Positions 10,558-20,856 of a stretch of 64,000 bases of DNA are shown one piece after another (within the stretch, counting starts at the first letter, position 1; each line of letters starts with the position of its first letter). The translations under genes and the position numbers were made by a program. Source of the stretch: Brachionus plicatilis. Taxonomy: Eukaryota > Rotifera > Eurotatoria > Ploima > Brachionidae. The notes beneath the pieces were generated by a model. The model was not told the DNA's origin and did no database searches. It worked only from the letters and a program-made list of their open reading frames with translations. The stretch is taken from positions 458,234 through 522,233 of the forward strand of contig QEOQ01000694.1 of assembly GCA_010279815.1 (NCBI GenBank), in the 5' to 3' direction.

Positions 10558-12070
10558 TTCCCAAACAAATAAATCAGCATTTTATATTCTAAATGTATAT
10601 TTATATAAATATTTATTAATGCAAAAACATATAACTTCGTCAAAATAGACTTACGTGTTGCGAAATTGCGTTTTAAAAAAAAATAATTATGGTAGGACTA
10701 GAAACAAAGAATTCAGAAATTTTGAAGTTATAAATTTTAACATTTTTTAAAAATAAATTATCTAATTTGCTAAAGTTTTATATTTTTTAAAGAAACAAAT
10801 ATTTCAAAATAATATTTTCTGAGAATAATGTTAATAAAAAAAACTAAAAGTAAAGAAAATTTTGACAAAAAATTTCGATTTATCATTTAGCTAAATAGAA
10901 ATATATTTTTACAATCATTATCTGTAGAATCAGAACGATTAATCTACCAAATTACCGAAACAAATACTTTGAAAAAAATCATTTTTTTGTGAGACAATAG
11001 TGATTTTTTTTTAAATTTTTTCACTAATTTTATTACAATTTTAAAAAATGATTTTGAATTCTTTTATCAAATAAAATCGAAAGATCTACTGTTTCAAAGT
11101 TCTTATTATATCATTTTATAGATAATGGTGTCTTTTTAATCTATTTTAATTTGATATTTTAATCAGACTTTAATATTGCATTAAACATATTATTTTAAAA
11201 TTAACTAGACCATGATCATTGATATCATATCTAGTATTATAAGAATGGAAACAACAAAACAGCTAGCAATTACGGTCTATGAAATTATTTAAAAGCAATA
11301 AATTATTGAAAAAAAAATTTAATTATTTTCAGATATCAGAAGAAATAAAAAATTAGTTTTATTTAAAACTTAAAAATTTCTTATTAAAGAAATATCATCT
11401 TTTTTAAATTATTTTCTGAAAGTTGCATTTATGATCGAAATAAACTATGACATGATCTGCTAAAAATTTATCCAAAAAATTTTTTAAATTTATTTAATCA
11501 AATTAATAATGCATATCTAATTATTTTTATTATCTAAAATTTGTATTAAGTACTATGAAAAAATTCAAAAAAAGAAAATTTTATTGTCCAAATAAGTTTT
11601 TGCACTATAAATAATTTCATTATTGAAAAATATAATTATTTGGCTTACTTTTATATATTTTTTAATTCGTATTTTAATTCTTTCTTATTTAAAAAATATA
11701 AAAAATTAACTACATTTAAATTCAATAATTGTCACATGCTTTTTTAGCTAAAATAGACAAAACAAGAAAATTTAATATTGAACTTAATAGGGCCTATTAT
11801 TCTTAGTATTTTGAATAATTTTAGGTATTTAAAAAAATACTTATTAATAGAGATGAAATCTCTTTTCATAAGAATTATTTTATTCACAAATTTATATTTA
11901 AATAATAAAAAAACAATTTGAAAATAGCATGTAAAGTAGTTTTGAATACGCGGAAATGTATTTATTTAAAATTTTTTAAAATAAGTATTTTGATGTAATC
12001 TTAAATAAATATCTATTCAGTGCATTTAAATGCGAAAAAAAAAAGGTTTACAAAAAAGTATATTATTTTT
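10558..12070. other. AT-rich intergenic region
   Basis: 1.5 kb upstream of FBXO8 without any credible frame, RNA gene or named repeat that I could see. Confidence 0.4.
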
Positions 12071-12171
12071 CAGAGTTGTTTTAAAAGTCACAAGTCCAAG
12101 TCCTGACTTTTTATTCACTTTTTTTTTTTTAAATGATTTGGACTTGGACTTGTGACTTTTAAACAACTCTG
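12071..12171. mobile_element. hAT-like MITE, CAGAGTTGTTT termini, ~101 bp
   Basis: The left arm CAGAGTTGTTTTAAAAGTCA (12071-12103) is the reverse complement of the right arm ending TTTTAAACAACTCTG (12140-12171), with about 33 bp per arm and a short spacer. The flanks TTATTTTT and CTATTTTT agree at 7 of 8 bases, as expected for an aged 8-bp hAT target duplication. A second copy lies at 47452-47595. Confidence 0.7.
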
Positions 12172-12589
12172 CTATTTTTAATTGTCTAAGTCAACTCACA
12201 TGCTTGTAGCTCTTTAAAGACTGATGAACTCCTACTTTGTTCAATTTTTGATAAAACTATTCAAATTTGTATAAAGCAATTAAGAGTTTTAACAAAAAAT
12301 ATTTAATTACTTATGTTATAGTTGATTATTATAAAAAAAATTCAAAATTTGATCAAACATAAAATGTTAATCTTTTTAAATATGAATTATTAATAATTTT
12401 GTTTTTATAAGCTACAAAAAAATTTTAGCAAATGAGCAAAATTTTTTAGACATTTTGTCATGTCTACTAATCAATAAATTATTTCTTTGTAAGTCAATTT
12501 AAACTACACTTCAAACAATTATTTTTTTCAAAAAGTCTTTGTAAATAAAACATTTATTTTTTAATTTGTTGAGCTCAAAAAAAAATATC
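12172..12589. other. AT-rich upstream region of UBLCP1
   Basis: No reading frame or repeat recognised. The UBLCP1 promoter is presumably here. Confidence 0.35.
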
Positions 12590-13540
12590 ATGAGCACTCA
12601 CACAGATTTTGTAATTAAATGGAACGGCCAGGATTACAATGTGCCAAATTTGCTGGCTTCAAAGAATGTAGCTGATCTAAAAGAAGAAATTTTTAAGTTG
12701 ACGAATGTTTTACCCCAAAGACAAAAACTGCTTGGTTTGAAAACAAAGAATGGTCAAGCAGCGGCAGATAGTCACTTGATTGATGAATTAAATTACAAGG
12801 CGAATACAAAAATTCTTATGATGGGCACCCAAGAGTCCATAATAACTGATATCAATACAAAACCAGAAAACTTGCCCCAAGTCGTTGACGATTTTGACAT
12901 TGATAACAATGTTGAAGTTAGTTTACAGAACCGAGAAGAAAATTTGGCCAAAATTGCTCGGAGGGTTCGTGAGTATAAATTAAATATCCTAAACGAACCA
13001 AGGCCCGATAAAAGACTACTTGTTCTTGATATTGACTACACAATATTCGATCATGTTTCCCATGCCGAAAGGGGAGAAGAATTGATGCGACCATATTTCC
13101 ACCAATTCATGGCCAGTGCGTATGAAGACTATGACATTGTGATTTGGTCAGCTACATCTATGAAATGGATTCAGGCAAAAATGGAGGAAATGGGAGCGAC
13201 AAGGAATCCAAATTATAAAATATCATTTTACCTGGACTCTTCTGCCATGATCAGCGTTTACACGTCTAGATTTGGTTTATTAAATGTCAAGCCTCTAAAA
13301 GTTATCTGGGATAAGATGCCTGAATTTTATTCACCTAAAAATACAATAATGTTTGATGACTTGAGGCGGAATTTTCTCATGAATCCGGAGAATGGCCTGA
13401 AAATCCAGCCTTACAAAAATGCTCATGTTAACAGAGAAAAAGACCAAGAACTTCTCAAACTGTCTGTTTATTTAAAAAAAATTAGTAAACTTAGTAACTT
13501 TAGTGAGGTAGATCATAAAAACTGGTCTAAATATGTTTGA
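12590..13540 (+). CDS. UBLCP1: Ubiquitin-like domain-containing CTD phosphatase 1
   Basis: Nuclear Ser/Thr phosphatase of the HAD/FCP1 type; it dephosphorylates the proteasome 19S base and lowers nuclear proteasome activity. Intronless, 316 aa (human 318). The ubiquitin-like domain covers about 6-80 (VIKWNGQDYNV, then LPQRQKLLGLK and NTKILMMGT). The HAD phosphatase covers about 130-300, with the catalytic DxDxT motif LLVLDIDYTIFDH (Asp147, Asp149), then ELMRPYFHQF, IVIWSATSMKWIQ and the acidic motif TIMFDDLRRNF. The first ATG at 12590 matches the usual length. It converges on TRIAP1, with 65 bp between stop codons, so the two 3' UTRs must be short or overlap. Confidence 0.96.
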   Translation: MSTHTDFVIKWNGQDYNVPNLLASKNVADLKEEIFKLTNVLPQRQKLLGLKTKNGQAAADSHLIDELNYKANTKILMMGTQESIITDINTKPENLPQVVDDFDIDNNVEVSLQNREENLAKIARRVREYKLNILNEPRPDKRLLVLDIDYTIFDHVSHAERGEELMRPYFHQFMASAYEDYDIVIWSATSMKWIQAKMEEMGATRNPNYKISFYLDSSAMISVYTSRFGLLNVKPLKVIWDKMPEFYSPKNTIMFDDLRRNFLMNPENGLKIQPYKNAHVNREKDQELLKLSVYLKKISKLSNFSEVDHKNWSKYV

Positions 13541-13605
13541 ATTTAGGAAATGTCTTAACTAAAAATTTTTTAAATAAATATTTATTGATTACTTTTAAAA
13601 TTTGC

Positions 13606-13854
13606 CTATTTATTTTCAAATTGTTGGTCCGTTTTAAAAAAATGCTTCTTTGAGTTTTCATATTCGGATGGCAAATTCCACAATTCAATTTTGTGTTCGG
13701 CCACAGCTTCTTTTATGCATTTTTGGTACTCTTTGAACAATTCCTCGCACTCATTGTCAATTTTGCCTTTTAGATATTTCTCTGAAAACCATTTGTTAAA
13801 ACAAGAATCATACTTTTCTTTTGCTTCTTGACATTTTTTGCTCAAACTATTCAT
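13606..13854 (-). CDS. TRIAP1: TRIAP1/Mdm35-like twin CX9C protein
   Basis: Small mitochondrial intermembrane-space protein; TRIAP1/Mdm35 partners PRELI/Ups proteins to move phospholipids, and in mammals is a p53-regulated survival factor. 82 aa, intronless. The twin CX9C fold is intact: Cys8-x9-Cys18 in CQEAKEKYDSCFNKWF and the second pair in CEELFKEYQKCIKE. FNKWFSEKYLKGK matches the family signature. Its ATG lies 94 bp downstream of the PTAR1 stop on the same strand. A pyrimidine tract ending TTTTAG sits 8 bp before the ATG (acceptor at 13863-13864), suggesting splicing to a leader or a 5'-UTR intron. Confidence 0.93.
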   Translation of the reverse strand: MNSLSKKCQEAKEKYDSCFNKWFSEKYLKGKIDNECEELFKEYQKCIKEAVAEHKIELWNLPSEYENSKKHFFKTDQQFENK

Positions 13855-13948
13855 TTTACAATCTAAAAGGAAAAAGAAAAAATAATTTTTTTTTTATTCA
13901 ATTTTATTTCGAAGACATCACTCTTTAATTTTAATAAATAAATAATTT
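13855..13948 (-). promoter_or_regulatory. Short PTAR1-TRIAP1 spacer with splice acceptor
   Basis: Read on the reverse strand, the 94-bp spacer contains T-rich tracts and then TTTTCTTTTTCCTTTTAG, leaving only ATTGTAAA before the TRIAP1 ATG. This is a strong 3' splice site with no visible donor in the spacer. It could be a trans-splice site of a two-gene operon, or the acceptor of a 5'-UTR intron. Confidence 0.5.
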
Positions 13949-15031
13949 TTAACAAAAAGTTTTTATAAATTCATTAAAATTTTTTGAATATTTTACAATA
14001 GAATCATCATTTTCATTTAAAATACAGCATAAATTTGAAAGACTAATGAATGTATCTTTTATCGAGGAATTGTCACTAAAGTCAAAGTTCATGTTTTGTT
14101 TTGGGTAAATAACTTGAATTTTAAGACTAAAAGAAATTTTCAAATCATTTAAGAGTTTTTCTTTATCAGAAAAATCGCTAAGAAAAGGTTTAATGCGAAG
14201 AAGAAAATATTTTCCATAATTCCATGTAGTAGAAAAATGCGAGAATCTTAAAATCAAATCAATTATTAGACTGATTTCATTTGAAAGAAACTCAAAATTA
14301 ATAGGAAGAAATTTTAAAAAATATTGAAATAAAAATTCAATTCTAAAGTGAAATACGCAATTATCTGATGGGTTCTTGTAAAGCATATTTTCAAGTTGTT
14401 GGTTGAGTTGATTTAAATTTAAAATATTTAAAAAATTGGTGCTTATTTTGGAAAAATGGTCAAACAACCAAATTAAATATGACCAACAATAATAATTTGA
14501 TTTGATTTTTGGAGAGAGAAACTCAATTAAAAAATCTTTCTCTTGATTAACCAAATTTACGAAATCTGTTCCCTTCGTTTTGGTAATTTTTTTAATCAGC
14601 CACCTTCGATGAATGAAAGCTTGCTCACATTTATAGTGTTTGGATAAGATTAGACGATTAAATTCCAGCTCATGAAATAAATCGATCGTAGCCATTTCTT
14701 TTCGTCTTGACCAAGCACTTGAAAAATTTGGGTTGATTAATAAAATGCACATGGTAATAACATCTATCTCTTCTTTAGATATTTTGATTGAATTACATTG
14801 TCCATTGAAAAATTCATTTTTCCAGTAAAAATAAAATTTTTTGCACATAATTTTGTTTATAAGTAAATAACGTTGTTCAACTAGATCGTAAAATTTACTT
14901 GATTTATCTGGAATCGGCAAAATATCGAATTCGCACAATTTCAAATTTAAATCAGTGGTTTTTATTTTTTCATTGATTAGCTTAATTAGTTCTCTGCCAT
15001 TTGTTTCTTCAATACACTCATTGACATTCAT
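13949..15031 (-). CDS. PTAR1: Protein prenyltransferase alpha-subunit repeat protein 1
   Basis: PTAR1 is the alpha subunit of GGTase-III, which pairs with RABGGTB to geranylgeranylate proteins such as the SNARE Ykt6 and FBXL2. Intronless, 360 aa (vertebrate about 400). PPTA-type helical repeats are visible: LINPNFSSAWSRRKEMA (~98-114), LSKHYKCEQAFIHRRWLIKK (~129-148), SNYYCWSYLIWLFDHFSK, DNCVFHFRIEFLFQYFLK and HFSTTWNYGKYFLLR. The combination IHRRW / CWSYLIW fits PTAR1 better than FNTA or RABGGTA. It lies 94 bp upstream of TRIAP1 on the same strand, an operon-like spacing. Confidence 0.85.
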   Translation of the reverse strand: MNVNECIEETNGRELIKLINEKIKTTDLNLKLCEFDILPIPDKSSKFYDLVEQRYLLINKIMCKKFYFYWKNEFFNGQCNSIKISKEEIDVITMCILLINPNFSSAWSRRKEMATIDLFHELEFNRLILSKHYKCEQAFIHRRWLIKKITKTKGTDFVNLVNQEKDFLIEFLSPKIKSNYYCWSYLIWLFDHFSKISTNFLNILNLNQLNQQLENMLYKNPSDNCVFHFRIEFLFQYFLKFLPINFEFLSNEISLIIDLILRFSHFSTTWNYGKYFLLRIKPFLSDFSDKEKLLNDLKISFSLKIQVIYPKQNMNFDFSDNSSIKDTFISLSNLCCILNENDDSIVKYSKNFNEFIKTFC

Positions 15032-15890
15032 TTCTGGTAAATTTCAATAATTTAGCTTTTCACAAACAATTATAATTTTTCTTAGAATTTAATATATTTT
15101 TTTTAATATTTTAAAAAAAAATTCGTATATTACTTTTTAAATTTTTGCCCACTTGTAGAGTTATTTATTTAGAATTAAAAAAAAAACTTAACTTTTTATT
15201 TAATTTGGTTTTCTTTTATTCACTGGATTAAACTAAATAATGTATCATTATATTAAAAAAAATTTTAGAAAAGTTTTTAAAATATTTTTCTCTAGTTATG
15301 AATCATGAAGATAATATGTCAAAGAGTAAAGGAAGAATATGGTTACTTATTATTTTCAAACAAAGTATAAATAAAATTTAGAAAAACAAATCAACAAAAC
15401 ATTCATATAAATGTTATGTATGTCATATAAAGTCCAATTTTGATAATTAAAAATTCACCACAAATGATTTAGCCACTAGATTTTAGTGCTTGCATTAGGC
15501 TTTTTTATCATCTAATTTTGCTTCTATCGGTGGAATAATTTTGATATGAATATAAATTTTATTTTAAAAAATAATTATAGTTTCTAGTACTATGTGATCT
15601 TCATAATCAACAAATATGTGATCAAAGTCATTTTGCAGAGTTTGTGATCAATAATGATCACATTATTAAAAAATCAGATAAAATTTAAATACTGACTTTA
15701 AGTGATTAACACTAGAAGAAAAACAAATTTTTATTTATTTATTTATTTAAATAGTTTAGGGAATACCTTAGGCAGCTCAGAATGGATCAGAATCCTTCTT
15801 ATCAGCCTAGCGATTGAATTAAAACATAAAAAATCAAAAAGATAAATGTCTAAGAATAAATAAGTGAAAATAAAAATTGACTAGTTATTG
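15032..15890. other. AT-rich intergenic region with palindromic GTGATC words
   Basis: No gene. 15590-15670 carries repeated TGTGATC/GATCACA words, including GTGATCAATAATGATCAC, reminiscent of the interior of the transposon at 55497-55945, but clear ends were not found. Confidence 0.3.
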
Positions 15891-17145
15891 GTAAATATTT
15901 TTATTTATTTTATTTATTTCTTCAATGAACGCCTTGTAGGCGATGTAAAAAAAAAACAAAAAAAAAATTAAAATAAAAAATTAATAAATTTAAGACAAGA
16001 TGAAAAAAAAAGGAAATAATTGCATATTTATCTTTGGATGGCCTGTAAAATAAAATTGAACTTTCCAAAAAGTGTTTAAAATTTTTGATTCAAATCTAGT
16101 GCAGTGGAAAAGTACTCCTTTAAGTCGCTGTTAAATTGCTGATGCTCAATTCGTTTATGGAGAAATCTGTGTAAAATACGTTCGAATCTTGTAACTAACA
16201 TGTCGAGTTTTAAATGCTGGTGAATTTTGGTTATTCTTGTCTTGATCAGAAAATGCTTAATGTGGCTTAATATTTTGTTCTGTATTTTTTGTAGATCAGA
16301 GCTTATTTTTGGCGTGGAGCATGAAATCGGAATAAAAGAGTAATCGAACTGGGAACGAATAAAGCTTTTGAATACGATCTTGGACAATTCAATTGAGTTT
16401 ATTAGTTTTAAACCTTTTATCCTGCGTATTAGATTAATTTTTGACATAGCTTTCACATTGATGTTTTCCAATAAGTTTTTAAAGCTTAACTTACGATCGA
16501 ATTTAATACCTAAAAAGGTTGGAAACGGATCTAACGGGACTGGTTGGCTACCGATGAACAGCTTCAATTTATGCTTTGTTTCATAGTTTGATCGATGTCC
16601 AGCAGTGTGTTTATTTAATTTCTTTTAGAGATTTGTTTGAGTACCGGATGCACAAATCATCTGCAAAAAGGGCTGTTTGAACTTTTTTTTGGGATAACTG
16701 TAAATATGTCGCTAAAGAAGATTGAAAAAAGCGTTGGAGACAAACAGCTCCCTTGTGGCACACCCGTTGAAATACCAAATTCTTGCGACAGCTTATTATT
16801 AACTGAGACTTTGAATTTTGTGCCTGTCAAAAACTCTTTAATCCACTTGTACAAGTACCAATTAATTCTTAACTTTTTGAGTTTGTGAATAATTCCAGCA
16901 TGTGAATCTTTGTCAAACGCTTTTTCAAGATCAAAAAACACTGAATCCGTGTATTCTTTTTTGCTAAATCCTAGTAAAATCGATTGACTGAGACGAAAAA
17001 TCTGATCTTGGGTGCTCATGTTTTGTCTGAATCCAGATTGGCATGATGGAAGAAGTCTCTTGGTTTCAATCCATTTTTGGAGATTGGTATTGATAATTTT
17101 TACTAGCAATTTTGAAATGCAACTTATCCATCACTACATTTTATT
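15891..17145 (-). mobile_element. Decayed non-LTR retrotransposon (reverse transcriptase and 3' end)
   Basis: Read on the reverse strand, 17109-16657 gives reverse-transcriptase motifs (CQSGFRQNMSTQDQI, SVFFDLEKAFD, ISTGVPQGSCLSPTLFSIFF). After a frameshift near a T-run at about 16680, the active-site FADDLCI appears in another frame. 16567-16076 holds the thumb and C-terminal part (PFPTFLGIKFDRKLSF). The 3' end is a small hairpin CGCCTACAAGGCG followed by a GAAATAAATAAAATAAATAA tail (about 15895-15945). The 5' part, including the endonuclease, is missing. Dead copy. Confidence 0.75.
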
Positions 17146-17260
17146 TACACTAAACTAATTTAATTGAAAATTTAAATATACACATAGAACTAATAATATT
17201 TTTTGAGTAGAAACTTTTTATTTAAAATATTTTTGAAAGTTCTTGAAAATTAAGGATAAA

Positions 17261-17464
17261 TCACCACCTAAATCTACCGACCTAAATCCAATTGAGCTCT
17301 AGTGGAACGAGCTAAAGGCTTATGTGCACCAAAGGATTATTTTTAAAGAATCAGACATGATAGAAGCCATCAGTGATTTTCAAAAAACTTTAACACTAGA
17401 GAAGTATAAAAAATATATAGATTATTTAAAAAAAAGTATTTTTAAAATATTGATAAAATACTAA
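17261..17464 (+). pseudogene. Tc1/mariner-type transposase C-terminal remnant
   Basis: The conceptual frame reads STDLNPIEL-stop-WNELKAYVHQRI then SDMIEAISDFQKTL. The SPDLNPIExxWNxLK signature marks the end of the DDE domain of Tc1/mariner transposases. An in-frame TAG interrupts the motif and everything upstream is lost. No inverted repeats located. Confidence 0.65.
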
Positions 17465-18512
17465 AGGGTGATTGAGATAGTAATTCAAATAGATGGTTAC
17501 TGGTCTGATCATTAGCATTAAAATATTAGGATTTTTTTGATATGAATAATCGATTTGTAAATATTTTCGTATTTTTAAAACTTTTAAAATCTGATATAAT
17601 ATAATATGTTATAAACCTTAATTAAGAAAGTTTCTCCCCGATCTGTTAGGATCTGGTGGTTCGCGGTTATAACATAAATGCAATAAAAAATAAATAACTA
17701 AAAAATAACTTTATTAATAAATGACCACTTCTATCCTAAACAAAAGAAGAACAAATAAAGAAAATAATAACAAAAAGAATAAATTCTAAATCATAGTTTT
17801 TTCTATATAATAATAAAAAAATAATAATGAATAAATATGTGAAACTATAGACATTTAAGTTTTTTAGAGTCGATGTTGTAGCTATTGAGAGAACTACAAC
17901 AAATATAATAAAATCAAGTGTTTCTAAATTTTACTTTTTTTAACAATTTTTACAAAAAATAATCAAACATAATTTTTGGTTAAAAATAGTTATTTTGAAA
18001 ATCGTTATGAAAAAAATCAAAGAAAAAAAAAATTTTTAAATTTTCGATTTTTGGAAAAAAAGACATTTTTTCAAAAATTTTTGACCGTTTTGAGTTTTAT
18101 CAAATTTTACCAAAATTATCGTAAAATCCTATTAATTTAGGTAATTTTTCGTAAAATACTGGGATCAAATTACCACTCTGTTTTGACACTAGTTTTTAAC
18201 TTAAAAAAATAGTCAAAAAAAAAACATCTTTATTGATAGAAAATTTAAAAATTATAACATTCCATCTTTAAAATTTTGAAAATCATAACATTAAGGACTT
18301 TTAAAAACTATAAAACATATGAAAAAAAGCTTATTAAATTATGCATACATATTGGTTAAAGACTTAGACCGAAGCAAAATTCCTAGAGCTAAGCTGATGG
18401 TTTTGTTGAAAAGCTTTATAGTCGTAGTGTATTTCGGCCAAAAAGCATGGGTCCGTTTTTTGGCAATATGCCTCATAAATAACCTTTTGAAAAAAAAAAA
18501 TTTACAAAAAAT
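17465..18512. other. AT-rich intergenic region before assembly gap
   Basis: No reading frame with support. 18100-18180 has GTAAAAT/ATTTTAC words like those in the inverted-repeat element at 7710-8239 but no clear ends. Confidence 0.35.
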
Positions 18513-18838
18513 NNNNNNNNNNNNNNNNNNNNNNNNNNNNNNNNNNNNNNNNNNNNNNNNNNNNNNNNNNNNNNNNNNNNNNNNNNNNNNNNNNNNNNNN
18601 NNNNNNNNNNNNNNNNNNNNNNNNNNNNNNNNNNNNNNNNNNNNNNNNNNNNNNNNNNNNNNNNNNNNNNNNNNNNNNNNNNNNNNNNNNNNNNNNNNNN
18701 NNNNNNNNNNNNNNNNNNNNNNNNNNNNNNNNNNNNNNNNNNNNNNNNNNNNNNNNNNNNNNNNNNNNNNNNNNNNNNNNNNNNNNNNNNNNNNNNNNNN
18801 NNNNNNNNNNNNNNNNNNNNNNNNNNNNNNNNNNNNNN
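18513..18838. other. Assembly gap (326 N)
   Basis: A run of N. It lies just past the PPM1D 3' end, so that gene's 3' UTR may be incomplete. Reading frames drawn across it are artefacts. Confidence 1.
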
Positions 18839-18927
18839 GTGCTGTCTCCACTTGATAAAAAGAATAAAAAGAAGAAAAAAAAAGAAGAAATGAGGTATTA
18901 ATATGTACAATTAAAAAATGATGAGGT

Positions 18928-20856
18928 CTAGTAAAACTTAGCTCGCTTGCTCGGCGTGTGCTCATCATTGTCACAATTCAAATTGGTCTCGGACAACTTG
19001 GCAGTAATTGTGGTCGAGTTCAAATTCAAATGTTTGGTGGACTGATTGCGCTTGGCAAACTTAGACTTGACACTGCTAACAAACGACTGATTGGTGGCCG
19101 TGGTCACATTCATAAAATTGTTCAGCTCATTTTTGTCCTTGGCCCGCCTCGACTCCAAACACTTAAGATTGGGCGACGACACCGACTTGAGCCGCATGGC
19201 ATTGGGCGACGCCTCATTGAACAACTTTCTCTTCCTGTGCAAAAAATTATTCTTGGTCTTAATAATCCTGTTCTTGAACAGCTTAAAGCGTCTAGTGTAC
19301 CGATTAGAGTCGGCCTTGGCCTTGGCGTTCTCCTTGGTCTCATCGGCCTTGGCGGACGTCAAGTCATTGAACGACTTTCTCAAATTTCTGGCTATCCTGT
19401 CAAAGCCGGACACGGACGAAATGTCCAGCGTGGACTTGTGCTCGTGTCTGCTGGCGATCTGCTCGCGGCGCCGCTGCCTGTCCTCGGTGTTTACTTTGCT
19501 GGCAGCGGGGACGGGCCCGCTCGACCAGTGGCGCCTTCTCAGACTGACGAGCGAGCGGCTCCGCTTGTCAGTGGAGAGCGGCGTGTTCACCTCGTTGCTC
19601 TGGTCCTGCTGGTCGTCCAGCTCGGCGTACTGGTCGTCCATTTGGTGGCTGTGGTCGATTTTGCGCGTGCACTCCAGCGTTTTGTTGTGTTTGAGAAGGC
19701 GCTCAAAATTTGTCTGATCGAGGTCAAGGTCGTAGTCGAGCCGGGCCGGCTGGTCGAGCATGATGGTGATGCATGACGTGTTGTCGGCCCGGATCATCTT
19801 TTCGCAGCACTTCTGCAGGGCGGTGTTGACGAGCCGCTGGGACGGGTTGACAAACGGCTGGGCCCGGTTGTCGCCGCGGCTCATCGACCGGCTGATCAAG
19901 TGATGCGTTTGGCGGTCCGTGTGCCGCACCAACTCAACGCATTCGGTCGACTTGAGCACGTTCCAAAGTCCGTCGGTGGCCAAGATCAGGCACTTGTGGA
20001 CGCGCGGATCGAGCTCGAACGAAAAAACGTCGGGCACCGGCGACACGATAAACTGGTCGCTGGTGACGTTGTAGCTCCAGAGGTCGCCTAGGGAACGAGC
20101 CACGGCCAAAAAGGGTATGCGCTCGGTGAGCACATGCTTTTGTCCGCGCTGGTAGTTCAGCTCGTACTGGGTGAGCTGGCCGCTGAGGACTTCGGAGTGG
20201 CACTTTTTGAGCGGGTGATTGGCGAGGACGGGCCGCTCCCAGACCACTCGGTTGACGCCGCTCTTGGACATGACCGAGCCGCCGCCGCTCTGTATGCGCT
20301 TGAGCTCGACGGGGTCTTCGGGCTTGTGGTCGCGGGTCAGCTTCTTGCCGGTCCACGGTCCGTCGTCATGGCAACGGTTGTAGCCGATCACTAGGCCCGA
20401 GTCGCCCACGTGGCCCACGTACGCCTTGGACTTTTTGATGAAGAGGACGGTGGCCGTGGTGCCCGACGTGCTCGGCAGGCCCGACGCCGTCTTCGGCCAC
20501 TGCGGCAACTCGTGCCACATGTCCAAGTGGCACTGCAGGAAGCCGTTGCGGATGGCGTTGAGCACTTGCGAGTCGTTGTCCGACCAGAAGTCGTCCTGGT
20601 CGATTATTTTCCAGTAGAGTTTTTCTTTGCAGTGTTGGGAGGCTTCTTTGCCGCCGTGTCCGTCGAAGATGGCGAAATAGGAGAAGAGAATGTCGGAGTC
20701 GGCGTTGGCGTTGCCGTTGGCCGCCAGTGTGTCGTGTTGGCCCGGCGAGCCGCGCTGAAAGCGGATCTTGTAGCAGTCTTCCATGTATTTGCGGTGGCCT
20801 TGTGATGAGTTGGCCGTGACGCGCATATTCAGCGCCGCGTTTGAACTGCCGCTCAT
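18928..20856 (-). CDS. PPM1D: PPM1D-like (WIP1) PP2C phosphatase
   Basis: Mn/Mg-dependent Ser/Thr phosphatase of the PPM family; PPM1D/WIP1 switches off stress kinases, p53 and DNA-damage signalling in the nucleus. Intronless, 642 aa. Catalytic domain at about 10-375: KYMEDCYK (metal-binding Glu/Asp at 26-27), FAIFDGHGGKEA (~61-72), GLPSTSGTTATVLFI, VGHVGDSGLVIG, DHKPEDP, GVNRVVWERP, IPFLAVARSLGDLWSY, ILATDGLWNVL and RADNTSCITIM. The LPSTSGTTA and NRVVW stretches and the missing Pro-rich insert point to PPM1D rather than other PPM members. The ~265-residue tail is basic and probably disordered and nuclear. Base use is odd: the catalytic half is strongly GC-rich while the neighbourhood is AT-rich, creating long antisense frames that are not genes. 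Confidence 0.92.
   Translation of the reverse strand: MSGSSNAALNMRVTANSSQGHRKYMEDCYKIRFQRGSPGQHDTLAANGNANADSDILFSYFAIFDGHGGKEASQHCKEKLYWKIIDQDDFWSDNDSQVLNAIRNGFLQCHLDMWHELPQWPKTASGLPSTSGTTATVLFIKKSKAYVGHVGDSGLVIGYNRCHDDGPWTGKKLTRDHKPEDPVELKRIQSGGGSVMSKSGVNRVVWERPVLANHPLKKCHSEVLSGQLTQYELNYQRGQKHVLTERIPFLAVARSLGDLWSYNVTSDQFIVSPVPDVFSFELDPRVHKCLILATDGLWNVLKSTECVELVRHTDRQTHHLISRSMSRGDNRAQPFVNPSQRLVNTALQKCCEKMIRADNTSCITIMLDQPARLDYDLDLDQTNFERLLKHNKTLECTRKIDHSHQMDDQYAELDDQQDQSNEVNTPLSTDKRSRSLVSLRRRHWSSGPVPAASKVNTEDRQRRREQIASRHEHKSTLDISSVSGFDRIARNLRKSFNDLTSAKADETKENAKAKADSNRYTRRFKLFKNRIIKTKNNFLHRKRKLFNEASPNAMRLKSVSSPNLKCLESRRAKDKNELNNFMNVTTATNQSFVSSVKSKFAKRNQSTKHLNLNSTTITAKLSETNLNCDNDEHTPSKRAKFY

Noticed and set aside
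15590..15670. Possible third GGGTCTAG-family transposon from GTGATC palindromes
   Set aside because: No GGGTCTAG end or target duplication found around it.
18319..18974. Reading frames running through the N gap
   Set aside because: Most of the codons are undefined, so the frames have no support.
18958..19776. Long forward frames opposite PPM1D (also 19091-19717, 20134-20394, 20410-20805)
   Set aside because: They are antisense to a well-supported GC-rich phosphatase gene; low stop density in GC-rich DNA explains them and their translations match nothing.
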